Counted from the first letter of the stretch, positions 41,301 through 49,944 are shown. The stretch is 64,000 nt of DNA from Mesorhizobium sp. (GCA_019635735.1 JAHBYX010000012.1:62001-126000), one strand, 5' to 3'. Program-made: numbers and translations. Notes: generated by a model from the sequence alone, not told the origin.

Positions 41301-43449
41301 GGCGCGCGGTGATGTCGGAGGGTCGAAGATCGGCCGGCTGCACCGCCTGTAGGGCTGCGACGTTGCGCTCATAGGCCGGATCAAGCGCGGCGGCCGCTTC
41401 CGCCGTCTTCAGCTTGTCGCGGACATGGCCGGACAGATAAGCGTCGGCCATCTGCCACGAGCCAATGCTAGGATCGTGGAAGATGGCGCTGCCGAGCTCG
41501 GCGACGACGTCGTCCGGATCGCGATGCAGCAGCTCGGCGATATGGTCGAGATCGACGCGGCCGCGTTCGTTCAGGACCACGGCGAGCGCATCCGCAGCAC
41601 TCGCGATCACCGGGGGAGCCGGCGGCGAGATCACCCGTTCGGAGAAAATCGGACCGGGCCGGGCCGTATCATTTTCCAGGTCGTAGTCCTCGATGGAGGC
41701 AACGAGCCAGCAATCGGGATCGTCAAGGAACGGAGCGAGGTTGGGCCGGCGGTGCGTTTCACGCACCTCGCCGGTCTCATCGTCTTCGGCGATCGATACG
41801 GTGGTGTGGTTGATCGGGCCGAAATCACGCACGAAGCTCGACCAGGCGATGCGCAGCTTGACCTGAAGCTCCTTCCAGGGCTGGTCGAGCTCCTGCGCCC
41901 TCAGCACCTCGCGCACGGCGTCGCGCACCGGGATCAGCTTCTGGACGATGCGGACATGCTTCTCCGGCATGCCGTCGGCGTTCCGGCCTTTGCGGACCTT
42001 CACCGCGACGGGTTCGCCGTCGATGACCTGCATCAGGCCGTTGGCATTGTCGACGAAGAAGCTGCCTTCGCGGACGTGGCGCTCGGAGGGAAGATCGACC
42101 GGCGCCTTGTCGACCGCATCCTCCAAATCGAAATCGATCTCAGTGGGCTCGCCGTCATAGAGGTCTTGCGGGAGCAGGGAAGTGGCGGCTTCTAGTGCTG
42201 CGGCCAGGTCCTCTCCCTTGCGCGGAAGGCATGTGTAAGTCTCGCCGAAGGGGCCGGAGGTCACCGCATGCGTGCCGAGCACGAAATCCGGATGCCGGGC
42301 GAACCATCGGTTGATGCAGATCGCGCCCTCGTCATCTGTCGCCGGCCGCACCTCCTCTATATCAAGCCATGACTGGTCGCCTTCCGGCTCACCGATCTTG
42401 CGCTTGCGGAAAAAGAGAATGTCGACGACGACATCTGTGCCGGCGGCGGCGCGGAAGCTGCCTTCGGGCATACGAAATGCGGCAACTAGGTCGGCCGACT
42501 TCGCAATATGCTCGCGCGCCGAGGAGTCCGCCTTGTCTAAAGTCCCCGAACTGGTGACGAAGGCGGCGAACGCGCCCGGCTTCAACAGATCGACAGACCG
42601 CGCGATGAAGTAGTCGTGCAGCCGAAGTCCCAGCGAGCGGTAGGTCCGGTCCGACCGCACGGTGCGGTCGGAGAAGGGCGGATTGCCTATGGCGAGATCG
42701 AAGCTCGCCGGCAGCTCCGTGCGCGCGAAATCGCCGGTGAGGATCCTCGCCCACGGATGGAGCAGCCGCGCGATGCGCGCAGTAACGGGGTCCAGTTCGA
42801 TCCCGGTGATATGCGAGACATCGCGCAGGCCTTCCGGCATCAGCGCCGGGAACAGCCCGGTGCCGATCCCCGGCTCCAGCACGCGACCGCCGCGCCATCC
42901 GAGGCGCTGGAGACCAGACCAGATCGCCCGGACGATGAACTCCGGCGTGAAATGGGCATACTGCGTGCAGCGCGCGAGCGAGGCGTAGTCGGTTTCGCCG
43001 ACGGCGTCCTCGAGCGCCGAGCCGATCTCGTCCCAGCCCTTGCGGAACTCGATCTCGCCGGGCCGGCGGAAAACGTGGTTCGCAAGGTCGGATGCGCCGA
43101 AGCCGGTGAAGCGGATCAGCTTCTCCTGCTCCTCAAGCGTGGCGGGCCGCTCGGCCGCCTCGATCTCGGCGGCGAGGCGGATGGCCTCGATATTGTCGCG
43201 CGCCCGCTCCTTCCAGCCGCGGGCCAAGCGACGCTCGTCGACCAGATAGAAGTTCGAGCCACGCGCGGGATAGACCGGGGGTGCCGGCTTTTTCGTCGGC
43301 GCCACCGGCATGGCTGGAGCGGGCGTCGAGGGGTCGGGATCATCGTCGGGATCGAAATCGCCCGCGAAGGCGGTTACGCCTAGCCCGAGTCCGGATGAAA
43401 GCGCGGTGGTGCCGAAGACGTCGATGGTGAATGGATCGTTGTTGGACAT
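38353..43449 (-). CDS. Giant DNA methylase-helicase fusion
   Basis: The 1698-residue protein joins an N-terminal N6-adenine-type methyltransferase (motif I LEPGIGTGLF at 191-200; motif IV NPPF at 256-259) to an SF2/Snf2-type helicase (LYPHQKRGIWRI; Walker A HAVGAGKTM near residue 893; DEAQ box VDEAQEFRKL near 1050; GSSETMGTGVNAQL and QREGRIARQGNQ, motifs V and VI, near 1365-1400) and a C-terminal coiled coil. The plan recalls phage P1 DarB and related plasmid proteins that protect DNA from restriction; a role in guarding the incoming strand fits the neighbouring ArdC. Start ATG 43449 has GGAGACAC upstream. Confidence 0.85.
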   Translation of the reverse strand: MSNNDPFTIDVFGTTALSSGLGLGVTAFAGDFDPDDDPDPSTPAPAMPVAPTKKPAPPVYPARGSNFYLVDERRLARGWKERARDNIEAIRLAAEIEAAERPATLEEQEKLIRFTGFGASDLANHVFRRPGEIEFRKGWDEIGSALEDAVGETDYASLARCTQYAHFTPEFIVRAIWSGLQRLGWRGGRVLEPGIGTGLFPALMPEGLRDVSHITGIELDPVTARIARLLHPWARILTGDFARTELPASFDLAIGNPPFSDRTVRSDRTYRSLGLRLHDYFIARSVDLLKPGAFAAFVTSSGTLDKADSSAREHIAKSADLVAAFRMPEGSFRAAAGTDVVVDILFFRKRKIGEPEGDQSWLDIEEVRPATDDEGAICINRWFARHPDFVLGTHAVTSGPFGETYTCLPRKGEDLAAALEAATSLLPQDLYDGEPTEIDFDLEDAVDKAPVDLPSERHVREGSFFVDNANGLMQVIDGEPVAVKVRKGRNADGMPEKHVRIVQKLIPVRDAVREVLRAQELDQPWKELQVKLRIAWSSFVRDFGPINHTTVSIAEDDETGEVRETHRRPNLAPFLDDPDCWLVASIEDYDLENDTARPGPIFSERVISPPAPPVIASAADALAVVLNERGRVDLDHIAELLHRDPDDVVAELGSAIFHDPSIGSWQMADAYLSGHVRDKLKTAEAAAALDPAYERNVAALQAVQPADLRPSDITARLGAPWIPAADVVAFVKETMNVDIKIHHMPELASWTVRAGQLAYLAAGTSEWGTNRRHAGELLTDALNSRVPQIFDAVEENGKERRVLNVVDTEAAKQKLQKIKDAFQRWIWSDPDRTDRLARVYNDKFNNIAPRAFDGSHLRLPGASGAFTLYPHQKRGIWRIIAAGSTYLAHAVGAGKTMTYSAAIMEQRRLGLVNKAMVTVPGHCLAQVAREFLALYPNARILVADETNFTLAKRARFLSRAATANWDAIIITHSAFRFIGVPAVFEQQMIHDELELYEKLLLDVDDEDRVSRKRLERLKEGLQERLQSLTTPKDDLLTIAEIGVDQIIVDEAQEFRKLSFATNMSTLKGVDPNGSQRAWDLYVKSRFIETKNPGRALILASGTPITNTLGEMFTVQRLMDFAALMERGLHEFDAWASTFGETVTELELQPSGKYKPVSRFASFVNVPELIAMFRSFADVVMPENLRHYVKVPSISTGKRQIVTSKPTQDFKNYQMVLAERIKAIEERNRPPEPGDDILLPVITDGRHAAIDLRLVDPDNDNEPDNKLNRLIANAFRIWLETAENTYVRADGKPYELPGAAQMIFSDLGTINVEKTRGFSAYRWIRDELVRLGVPASEVAFMQDYKKSEAKQRLFSDARAGKVRFLIGSSETMGTGVNAQLRLKALHHLDVPWLPSQIEQREGRIARQGNQHDEIDIYAYATEGSLDATMWQNNERKARFIAAALSGNTSIRRLEDLGEGQANQFAMAKAIASGDQRLMQKAGLEADIARLERLRAAHIDDQHAVRLRLRDAEREIERCTRRIGEIGQDIERLIPTGGDAFDMKVMGKSYSARKEAGRALMKEILTLVQLQHEGESVIASIGGFDLEYAGERAGRYGYRYNTVLLRTGAGDEIDLPITVTPLGAVSRLEHAIDGFESERERVHQHLADAQRRLASYRSHGDGGEFAFAGELTEKRRQLAEVEATLAKDIDGIHEPAAIAA

Positions 43450-43533
43450 CGTAGTGTCTCCTGTGATGTTTGCGCGCGCGAAAGCCCGGCCAAGGCATGT
43501 CGGCCAGGGCGTCGGCGACGATTTTCGGAAGGG

Positions 43534-43935
43534 TTAGCGGGCGGTCAGCGAGAACGTGATTTCGGTCTCGGTGAGTTGCACGTTGAGATGCGTGGCCCGG
43601 AGGTTACGATCGAAGAGCGGGATCAACTGCTCGGCCGCGATGAACTCGACGCCGTCATCGGCGCCGAAATGGCGACGCTTGTAGTCCCACCAGTCGATAT
43701 CGCCTCGCGGATGGCACTGCTCCGAATAGACGACGAACGGTTTGTCGCCCTTGGGCAGCTTGCCATTGGCCATGATGTAGACGCCCTGATCTCCGACCAG
43801 CCAAAGACCGGGGCTGGCTTGTGCGGCCGTCGAGAAATCGCCGTGCGGAAGGCGGAAACCGTCGTTGGCGTTCGCATCGGCAATGCCGCGCTCGATGACC
43901 TTTCGAACCGCGAGGATGGAGAATGTGAACATCAT
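43534..43935 (-). CDS. DUF3085 family protein
   Basis: MMFTFSILAVRKVIERGIADA, then GLWLVGDQGVYIMANG and VVYSEQCHPRGD, is the DUF3085 pattern of rhizobial plasmids. GGAGGGG precedes the ATGATG pair at 43935; ATG 43947 is also in frame. About 133 residues. Function unknown. It follows the DUF1419 gene with a small gap or overlap, as commonly seen. Confidence 0.8.
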   Translation of the reverse strand: MMFTFSILAVRKVIERGIADANANDGFRLPHGDFSTAAQASPGLWLVGDQGVYIMANGKLPKGDKPFVVYSEQCHPRGDIDWWDYKRRHFGADDGVEFIAAEQLIPLFDRNLRATHLNVQLTETEITFSLTAR

Positions 43936-43943
43936 CCCCTCCA

Positions 43944-44546
43944 TCACGCTGCTTGTCTCTCGGGAAGGTGGCGCAGATGCACTGGCAGCTTGGCCGCGAT
44001 CTCGTCATCCGTGAGCTGGTCGAGCAGTTTGAAGGGATGGCCGAGACCGGAGCGGTAGACGATGACGACGCGTTTTCCTCGCATGTCGTGCGGAAAGCGC
44101 CAGTCCGAATAGCCGCGATAGTCATCGTGGGTGGAACTCCAGATGTGCTCGATGCGCTCCTCGCGCGTCATCGTGCGCACCGGTCTGGATTCGCGCTCGA
44201 TGATCGCCGCCTTCGTCCGATCGGGAGACGCAGGATCCGCAAGATCGCAATATGCGTGGAACCAGCGCGCACGCCCGTCGATCCAGAGCGACATGAGAAC
44301 GCTGGTGACTTTGCCGGTGATGCACTCACGCATGGCGAACATGTCGTAGCGCATCCAAAGCGGCGGCAGGATTTCGAGGAGGTAGTTGTAGTCGCCCTCG
44401 CTGATTTCGAACCATTCGCCGGCATAGAGTGCTGCCTCATCCCCGCGCGGCTTCGGCCGCTGGCGATGACGGTCAGACATACGCAAGAGCTGCCGCCTGT
44501 CGGCAACGCCCTGATAAACTTTGCGGATCGTGGTGGAGAGAGTCAT
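43944..44546 (-). CDS. DUF1419 family protein
   Basis: Starts MTLSTTIRKVYQGVADRRQLLRM and contains LYAGEWFEISEGDYNYLLEILPPLWMR, HAYCDLADPASPDR and IWSSTHDDYRGYSDWR, the full DUF1419 pattern. 200 residues; function unknown; restricted largely to rhizobial plasmids, which supports the host assignment. GGAGCC lies before ATG 44546; the 14 residues upstream in frame are not conserved-looking. Confidence 0.85.
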   Translation of the reverse strand: MTLSTTIRKVYQGVADRRQLLRMSDRHRQRPKPRGDEAALYAGEWFEISEGDYNYLLEILPPLWMRYDMFAMRECITGKVTSVLMSLWIDGRARWFHAYCDLADPASPDRTKAAIIERESRPVRTMTREERIEHIWSSTHDDYRGYSDWRFPHDMRGKRVVIVYRSGLGHPFKLLDQLTDDEIAAKLPVHLRHLPERQAA

Positions 44547-44584
44547 GTGTGGGCTCCTTCGGCCTCGTCGGGCCGGAGCGCGGT

Positions 44585-45661
44585 TCATCCTTCACGGATG
44601 TCCATCCTCTTCGGCCCTTCTGACCCCTCCCCGCGGCCGCCTCTCCGCCCGGACGGGTCAAGGGCCGGCGCAGCCGGGCGAAGCTTTACCCTTGACGCGG
44701 CCGGCGGGTATGCGGCAGCCGGCCTTCCCCCTCCTCCCCTTCCCTGCCCTTCCCTGCCCTCCCCTTCCTTCCCCGACCGCGCCTTCAGTTCGGCATTCCA
44801 GTCGATCGCCGCTGGACGAAGACGCGCGAAGGCGCAACCGATCTCGGTCGCGGCGGCCTGCAGGCGATCCGCGTATCTTTCGCCCTGCGAATTGTTGTCC
44901 GTGGCGGCAGCGAGCATTACGCCCGGCTGCGCCGCGAGAGCGCGGATCGCGGCATTGGTTGCCGGCGACCAGCCACCGCCCGTGCTTAGATAGAGGCTGT
45001 CGGTGCGCCCGCGTTCCAGCGCGGCGAGGCTCATCGCGTCGATGGCCGCCTCGGTGACGCAAAGACGCGGCGCGTGGATCGGGCCGAACCGGAAGAGGAT
45101 CTTCGCGCCTCCTGTCGAGAATCCCCGCCACTCCGGACCGCGTTCCTCCCAGCCGGTGAGGCGTCCGTCACCATCTCTGTGTGCCGCCCACATGCTGCCG
45201 CGCGGTCCTTCGCGCAAAAGGTCGTGACGGATAGCGGCGCGAATGACGGCATCCGTCAGGGATCGATCGTCGTGAAGATAGCGCCAGGTCATCGAGTCCG
45301 GCCAAAGCTTCTGACGCTTCGCCCATCGTTTGGGAATGGAGGCGGGTCTTCTGTCACTGGGGGGTCGTGACCAGGTCGGTTGGGTCGGGACAAAATTCAC
45401 GAGCGAAGCGACGCGCCGGACGGCAGTGGCGAAGGGCGCACGGTCCAGATGCCCGATCAGGCTGAACACGTCGCCCTTGGCGTCGGACAGGGGATCGAAC
45501 CACCCCCTGCCCTCATGGATCGTGATGACGATCTCGCCATCGCGTCGATATTTGACCGCCTTGCGCGTGCTCTCCGGCAGGTCGATGGCGAAGCCTGCCT
45601 TCTCCAGCACCGCGGCGCATGACACCCGGTCACGCAACTCTTCCAGTTCGTTTTTTTCCAT
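44585..45661 (-). CDS. DUF3991/Toprim domain protein (primase-like)
   Basis: The 358-residue protein begins MEKNELEELRDRVSCAAVLEKAGF, with a CHC2-like N-terminal region lacking a full zinc motif (FSLIGHLDRAPFATAVRRVASLV), a DUF3991 middle (WRYLHDDRSLTDAVIRAAI) and a Toprim domain (LCVTEAAIDAMSLAAL; AAATDNNSQGERYADRL, the DxD-like metal site as TDNNS). Such proteins are thought to prime or process plasmid DNA after transfer. The C-terminal tail is low-complexity (GKEGEGREGQGRGGGG), encoded by a homopurine run. ATG 45661 is chosen over earlier in-frame codons lacking conservation. Confidence 0.82.
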   Translation of the reverse strand: MEKNELEELRDRVSCAAVLEKAGFAIDLPESTRKAVKYRRDGEIVITIHEGRGWFDPLSDAKGDVFSLIGHLDRAPFATAVRRVASLVNFVPTQPTWSRPPSDRRPASIPKRWAKRQKLWPDSMTWRYLHDDRSLTDAVIRAAIRHDLLREGPRGSMWAAHRDGDGRLTGWEERGPEWRGFSTGGAKILFRFGPIHAPRLCVTEAAIDAMSLAALERGRTDSLYLSTGGGWSPATNAAIRALAAQPGVMLAAATDNNSQGERYADRLQAAATEIGCAFARLRPAAIDWNAELKARSGKEGEGREGQGRGGGGRPAAAYPPAASRVKLRPAAPALDPSGRRGGRGEGSEGPKRMDIREG

Positions 45662-46025
45662 AGTCCTGCCGGCACGCCCTTGCGTCCGCCTTTCCTTCTT
45701 TTCATTTCCCCGCACCTGGCGGAGCCCTTTCCGGACGCCGCGAAGGGCAAAGGGGGCAAGGGCGCGACTGGCCAAGCTGAGGGAATTATCAGCGCGCGCC
45801 GCCCTGCCCGTGCCAGCCGCGGCGCAGCTTCCCTTGCCGCCGCAGCTCGCAAGCGGCACCGCCGGAAGGAAAAGGGCCGGCTCAACGAGCCGGCCGTAGG
45901 CGAAGGCGCAGCCGAGCGGCCGCAGCGCAGCTAGCAGACCTCTTGAGGTGGAACGGCCCGGTCCGACAGCATCGAAGTGCTAAAACGTAATCGTTGTTGC
46001 AAACGCCACAAGGAGGGACCGTTCC
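45662..46025. other. Leader of Toprim gene and left end of IS110 remnant
   Basis: No gene. A perfect 9-bp stem GGCCGGCTC/GAGCCGGCC (45875-45883/45887-45895) lies here. From about 45930 the sequence (GACCTCTTGAGGTGGAACGG...) is the untranslated left end of the IS110-type element, ending with AAGGAGGGACC before its transposase start. Confidence 0.55.
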
Positions 46026-46541
46026 GTGAAAGATGTTACCACTGTTGGACTGGACTTGGCTAAGCACGTTTTCCAGGCTTATGGCGCGGACGCAGAAGGG
46101 ACGCCGCTGTTCAACCGGAAGCTTCGCCGCGCCGAGGTGCTGCGCTTTTTCGAGAGATTGCCACCATGCCTCGTCGGAATGGAAGCTTGCGCGAGCGCGT
46201 ACTACTGGGCGCGTGAGATCTCGGCCTTCGGCCACGATGTCAGGCTGCTACCGCCTCAATACGTCAAACCGTTCGCCAAGCGCGGAAAGACCGACGCCGC
46301 CGATGCTGAAGCCATCGCCGAAGCAGTGACGCGAAATACAATGCGGTTCGTCCCGGTTAAGTCGGCTGACCAGCAGGCCGCAGTGATGGTGCTCAAAACG
46401 CGGGCGATGCTCGTGCGTCAGAGAACCCAAGCGATCAACGCATTGCGCGCCTATATGGGCGAGCTGGGCATCATCGCACCCAACGGCATAGCCAACGTCA
46501 AGGCATTGGCACCTATCATCCGGAATGAGAAGGATGAGCTT
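46026..46541 (+). mobile_element. IS110-family transposase, 3'-truncated
   Basis: About 172 residues of an IS110 DEDD transposase from a GTG start: the first Asp in VGLDLAKHVFQAYG, Glu in VGMEACASAYYWARE and the KTDAADAEAI block (third acidic site), then the coiled segment with RQRTQAINALRAYMGELGI. The C-terminal transposase_20 domain with its Ser is missing; the frame then runs into antisense DsbA sequence to 46715. The element is dead. It separates the conjugative backbone from the metabolic cargo and may mark where the cargo was acquired. Confidence 0.85.
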
Positions 46542-47203
46542 GCCAGTTCGATAAGGGATGAGCGGTCGCCCCAGGCCTGTTCGAGCGTGTTGAGCAAAGC
46601 ATCGACCGGCTGGGCGCCCGAAACGGCAAAGCGGCGATCCAGTACGATGAACGGCACGCCGGTGCTGCCAAGCTGCTGCGCCTCGGCACCATCGGCCAGT
46701 ACCGCGTCCCGGTAACGCCGGGAGATCAGGGCCTCGCGCGCCGCGTCGACGTCGAGACCGACTTCGCCGGCAATGGCCACCAGCAATTCCACGTCGAAGA
46801 TTGACCGGACTTCTCCAAAATAAGCCGCATAGAATTTGTCCCAGATCTGGGTGCCCTTGCCTGCTTCGCCAGCTCAGGCGGCGAGTTCATGGGCGCGCGA
46901 GGTGTTGCCGACCCGGTTGTCGAGCACGACATAGGGCGAAAGCCCCTGTGCCTCGGCCATCGTCTCGATACGGCCGACCATCCCCTCGATCTGCGATTCC
47001 GGCAGACCCTTGCGCTGCAAAAACTCCCTCGTGGTCCAGGTCTCGCCTACGGGCGTGCTCGGATCGAGCTGGAAGGACCGGTGAACGACGCCCACCTGCT
47101 TGCCATGCTTGAACCTGTCGAGCGCCAGATTGAGCTGGTGGTTGCCCAGCCCGCACCATGGGCAGGTGATATCGGTCCAGATTTCGACTGTCACGGGCTT
47201 CAT
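46451..47203 (-). pseudogene. DsbA-family (FrnE-like) oxidoreductase, broken
   Basis: Begins MKPVTVEIWTDITCPWCGLGNHQLNLAL with the CPWC redox motif. After SRAHELAA a TGA (46874-46876) interrupts the frame, which then continues AGEAGKGTQIWDKFYAAYF, SIFDVELLVAIAGEVGLD and GSTGVPFIVLDRRFAVSGAQP, the rest of a normal FrnE protein. The expected residue at the stop in this family is often Trp, so TGG to TGA fits. The 3' end is also cut by the IS110 junction near 46541, replacing the natural stop. Confidence 0.8.
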
Positions 47204-47248
47204 GGTTTGGTCCTTCGGATCGTGGGAAGCAGCGCAAAGGTTGGCGAG

Positions 47249-47959
47249 TCAGAGACCAGCCATGGCCTTGAACATGTCGCCGGGGCCGACGATGGTTTCC
47301 GCGACGGTCGGATTTTTGTAATGCTGCCAATGCGCCTCGGCCACGTCCGACGCGAGCAGCTTGGGCATGGCCTGCATGCTGTCGGGAAACTCCTGACCCA
47401 TATCGACAATGCCGGCAATGGAGACGATGCCGGCATGAATGCCGTCGGCCTTGAGGTCCTGGTTCAGCACATGCGCGTAGTTGAGCGCCGCGCCGGCGGC
47501 CACACCGAAATTGGCGGTGAATGCCAGGGGGTACTGCGCCGTAACCGCTGTGGTGAACAGCAGCGCCCCGCCTTTGGGCATGGTCGGCAGCAAGGTGTTG
47601 ACGGCAGCGATTGCTCCCAGCACGGCGACGTCGAGCGAACGCTGCTCGATTTCGGCGGTCAGCTGGCGCGGGGTGATGAGGCCGTCTGCCGATCCGGACG
47701 GGCTGTAGACCAGCACGTCGATGGGGCCGAGTTCGGCGGCCGCCGCCTTGAGCGCGCTTACCAGACCGGGGCGGTCGAGCATGTCGGCGACGAAACCCTT
47801 GGCCTCGATGCCTTTGTTGGCAAGCCCTTGCGCCATCGTTTCAAGCCGCTCGGCATTGCGCGCCAGCAGCGCGACCTTGAACCCTTCGCGGCCGAACCGT
47901 TCGGCCACGGCCTGACCCACGCCGGGTCCGGCTCCGACGATCGCTATTGCTTTCGACAT
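47249..47959 (-). CDS. SDR-fold NAD(P)-binding protein, atypical
   Basis: A 236-residue Rossmann protein with GAGPGVGQAVAERF at the N-terminus and SPSGS near the centre. The usual YxxxK catalytic pair is missing (the expected position reads QYPLAFTANFG), so catalysis by the standard SDR mechanism is doubtful; similar atypical SDRs occur next to redox genes. Same strand as the luciferase-like and quinone-reductase genes and likely under the HxlR regulator. Confidence 0.8.
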   Translation of the reverse strand: MSKAIAIVGAGPGVGQAVAERFGREGFKVALLARNAERLETMAQGLANKGIEAKGFVADMLDRPGLVSALKAAAAELGPIDVLVYSPSGSADGLITPRQLTAEIEQRSLDVAVLGAIAAVNTLLPTMPKGGALLFTTAVTAQYPLAFTANFGVAAGAALNYAHVLNQDLKADGIHAGIVSIAGIVDMGQEFPDSMQAMPKLLASDVAEAHWQHYKNPTVAETIVGPGDMFKAMAGL

Positions 47960-47989
47960 AAATGAACTCCTTGAGAAAATGAGATGGCG

Positions 47990-48991
47990 CTAACGCAGTG
48001 CGGGCGCCACTTTGGTTGCCAGCAGCTTGATGCCCTTGGCGATGTCAGCGAATTTCTGGCCGCCGATGTCGATCTGGCCGACGAAGCGGCTGGCGCCGGT
48101 AACCTGCTTGATGAGCGCGATCTTTTCGATCACCTGCTCGACGCTGCCGCCCACCAGCGTGCCCTGCGGCGACAGCATCTGCGCATAGACGGCGGGCGGC
48201 ATCGGTCCCTTGAACATCGGCCGCAGATAGGCCGAATAATGGGGATAGAAATCCTGCTCGGTTTCTTGCGCCGTTTCGGTGACGTGCAGATGCGAGAAGA
48301 TCGCGATCCTCGCCTCTCCGGCGTGGCCGGACGATGCCCAGGCCTGGCGATAGAGATTGGCCAGTTTGCCATAGTTCTCGAAGCTGCCGCCCAGCACCGG
48401 CATGACCAGCGGCATGCCGAGCCGTGCGGCCCGCAGCACGCTGTTGGGCGAGCCGGCCCCGATCCAGGTGGGCAGTTTCGCCTGGGCCGGACGCGGCGCG
48501 ATCGGGACATTGTCGAGCGCCGGGCGGAACTTTCCCGACCAGGTCACATGGTCGGAGGCGTTGAGCCGGTTGAACAGGTCCAGTTTTTCGGCGAACAGGG
48601 CGTCGTAATCCTTCAAATCGTAGCCAAACAAAGGGAAATTGTCGGTGAAGGCGCCGCGCCCGAAAATGATCTCGACCCGCCCATCGGAGACGAGATCGGC
48701 GGTGGCGAATTCCTGAAAGGTGCGGACCGGATCGGCGGTGCTGAGCAGCGTCGAGGCGCTGGTCAGCCGGATGCGTTTGGTGACCGCCGCCATGGCGGCG
48801 ATCTGGGTGGCGGTTGCCGAATTGACGTAATCGAGTCCATGATGCTCGCCCACCCCAAGAATGTCGAGGCCGACCTCATCGGCAAGCACCGCCATATCGA
48901 GCATCTGGCGCATGCGTTCCTGCGCCGAGGGGCGACGGCCCGTATGCGGATCGGCGACTATATCGCCGAAGGTATAGATGCCCAGTTCCAT
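47990..48991 (-). CDS. Luciferase-like (LLM) flavin-dependent oxidoreductase
   Basis: The 333-residue protein begins MELGIYTFGDIVADPHTGRR, with VGEHHGLDYVNSATAT, RIRLTSASTLLSTADPVRTFQEFATADLVSDGRVEIIFGRGAF and PTWIGAGSPNSVLRAARLG, all typical of bacterial luciferase-type monooxygenases of the alkanal/LLM class. FMNH2-dependent; substrate unknown. Followed 30 bases later by the SDR gene. Confidence 0.9.
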   Translation of the reverse strand: MELGIYTFGDIVADPHTGRRPSAQERMRQMLDMAVLADEVGLDILGVGEHHGLDYVNSATATQIAAMAAVTKRIRLTSASTLLSTADPVRTFQEFATADLVSDGRVEIIFGRGAFTDNFPLFGYDLKDYDALFAEKLDLFNRLNASDHVTWSGKFRPALDNVPIAPRPAQAKLPTWIGAGSPNSVLRAARLGMPLVMPVLGGSFENYGKLANLYRQAWASSGHAGEARIAIFSHLHVTETAQETEQDFYPHYSAYLRPMFKGPMPPAVYAQMLSPQGTLVGGSVEQVIEKIALIKQVTGASRFVGQIDIGGQKFADIAKGIKLLATKVAPALR

Positions 48992-49041
48992 GTGAAATCC
49001 TCAGGGAGGTGGCCGGGGCACGATGCCCCGGTCCTTTGTCT

Positions 49042-49944
49042 TTAGCGCGTGATGACGATCTTGCCGTCTGGGCGGGTGGCCAGCAGCTCATAGGCCGCAC
49101 CAAGCTGCTCAAGCGGAAAGCGCTGGGCGACAGGCAGCTCCAATTCGCCACGACCGGCCGCGTCGGCGAGCCCCTGCAGCATGGCGGCGTTGTCGCCGCT
49201 GAAGACGTTGTCGATCTTCACGCGGCCATCGGCATTGGCGTTCTCAGGGAAGCCGGCCATGCCGGCGACGGTGCCGCCGTCCTTGGTCGCGGCGATGGCA
49301 AGGCCCGCCACCGGGCCGCCGACCGTTTCAACGACGTGATCGAACTTCGCCTTGACGCTATCATCCATTACAATGGCCTCAAGCCCTGACGCCTTGGCCT
49401 GCTCAAGCTGGGTGGGCAGCACCGCGCCGACTACGCTGATGCCAAGCTCCTTAAGATACTGCACGGCAGTGCGGCCGACATTGCCCAAAGCTCCCGTAAC
49501 CAGAACCCGGTCGCCGGGCTTGGCGCCGGTCGCGTCCACCGACTGGCGGCCGGTCAGGCCAACCAGCCCCAGGGTTGCGCCGGCTTCGAACGAAACATTG
49601 GCCGGCAACTTTGCCAGTTGCGTGGCGGCAGCGATGGCGTATTCGGCATGGCTGCCCCTGCCGTTGATGGCGAGGCGGCCGATGACGCGGTCACCCTTGG
49701 CGAAGCCGGTAACATCGGCACCCACTTCAGCGACTTCACCGGCAAGGTCGATGCCCAGAGTTGCGGGCAGGTCGATGGGCATCATCTGCTGCATATAGCC
49801 CTGACGCACGAATGTCTCGACGTGGTTGAGGCTGGAGGCAGCGACCTTGACCAGAACTCCGCCCGCGCCCGGCACGGGCTGGGCAATGTCCTCGATGGTG
49901 AGCTGGCTGATATCGCCAAAGGCGAGGAGGCGGGAGGCTTTCAT
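49042..49944 (-). CDS. NADPH:quinone reductase-like MDR oxidoreductase
   Basis: A 300-residue zinc-free medium-chain dehydrogenase: GroES-like N-terminal domain (LNHVETFVRQGYMQQMMPIDLPATLGIDLAGEV) and Rossmann domain with VTGALGNVGRTAVQYLKELG. ATG 49944 is used since the upstream 22 in-frame codons are not protein-like. Likely reduces quinones or enones with NADPH. Divergent from the HxlR gene (195-base spacer), which probably regulates it. Confidence 0.88.
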   Translation of the reverse strand: MKASRLLAFGDISQLTIEDIAQPVPGAGGVLVKVAASSLNHVETFVRQGYMQQMMPIDLPATLGIDLAGEVAEVGADVTGFAKGDRVIGRLAINGRGSHAEYAIAAATQLAKLPANVSFEAGATLGLVGLTGRQSVDATGAKPGDRVLVTGALGNVGRTAVQYLKELGISVVGAVLPTQLEQAKASGLEAIVMDDSVKAKFDHVVETVGGPVAGLAIAATKDGGTVAGMAGFPENANADGRVKIDNVFSGDNAAMLQGLADAAGRGELELPVAQRFPLEQLGAAYELLATRPDGKIVITR

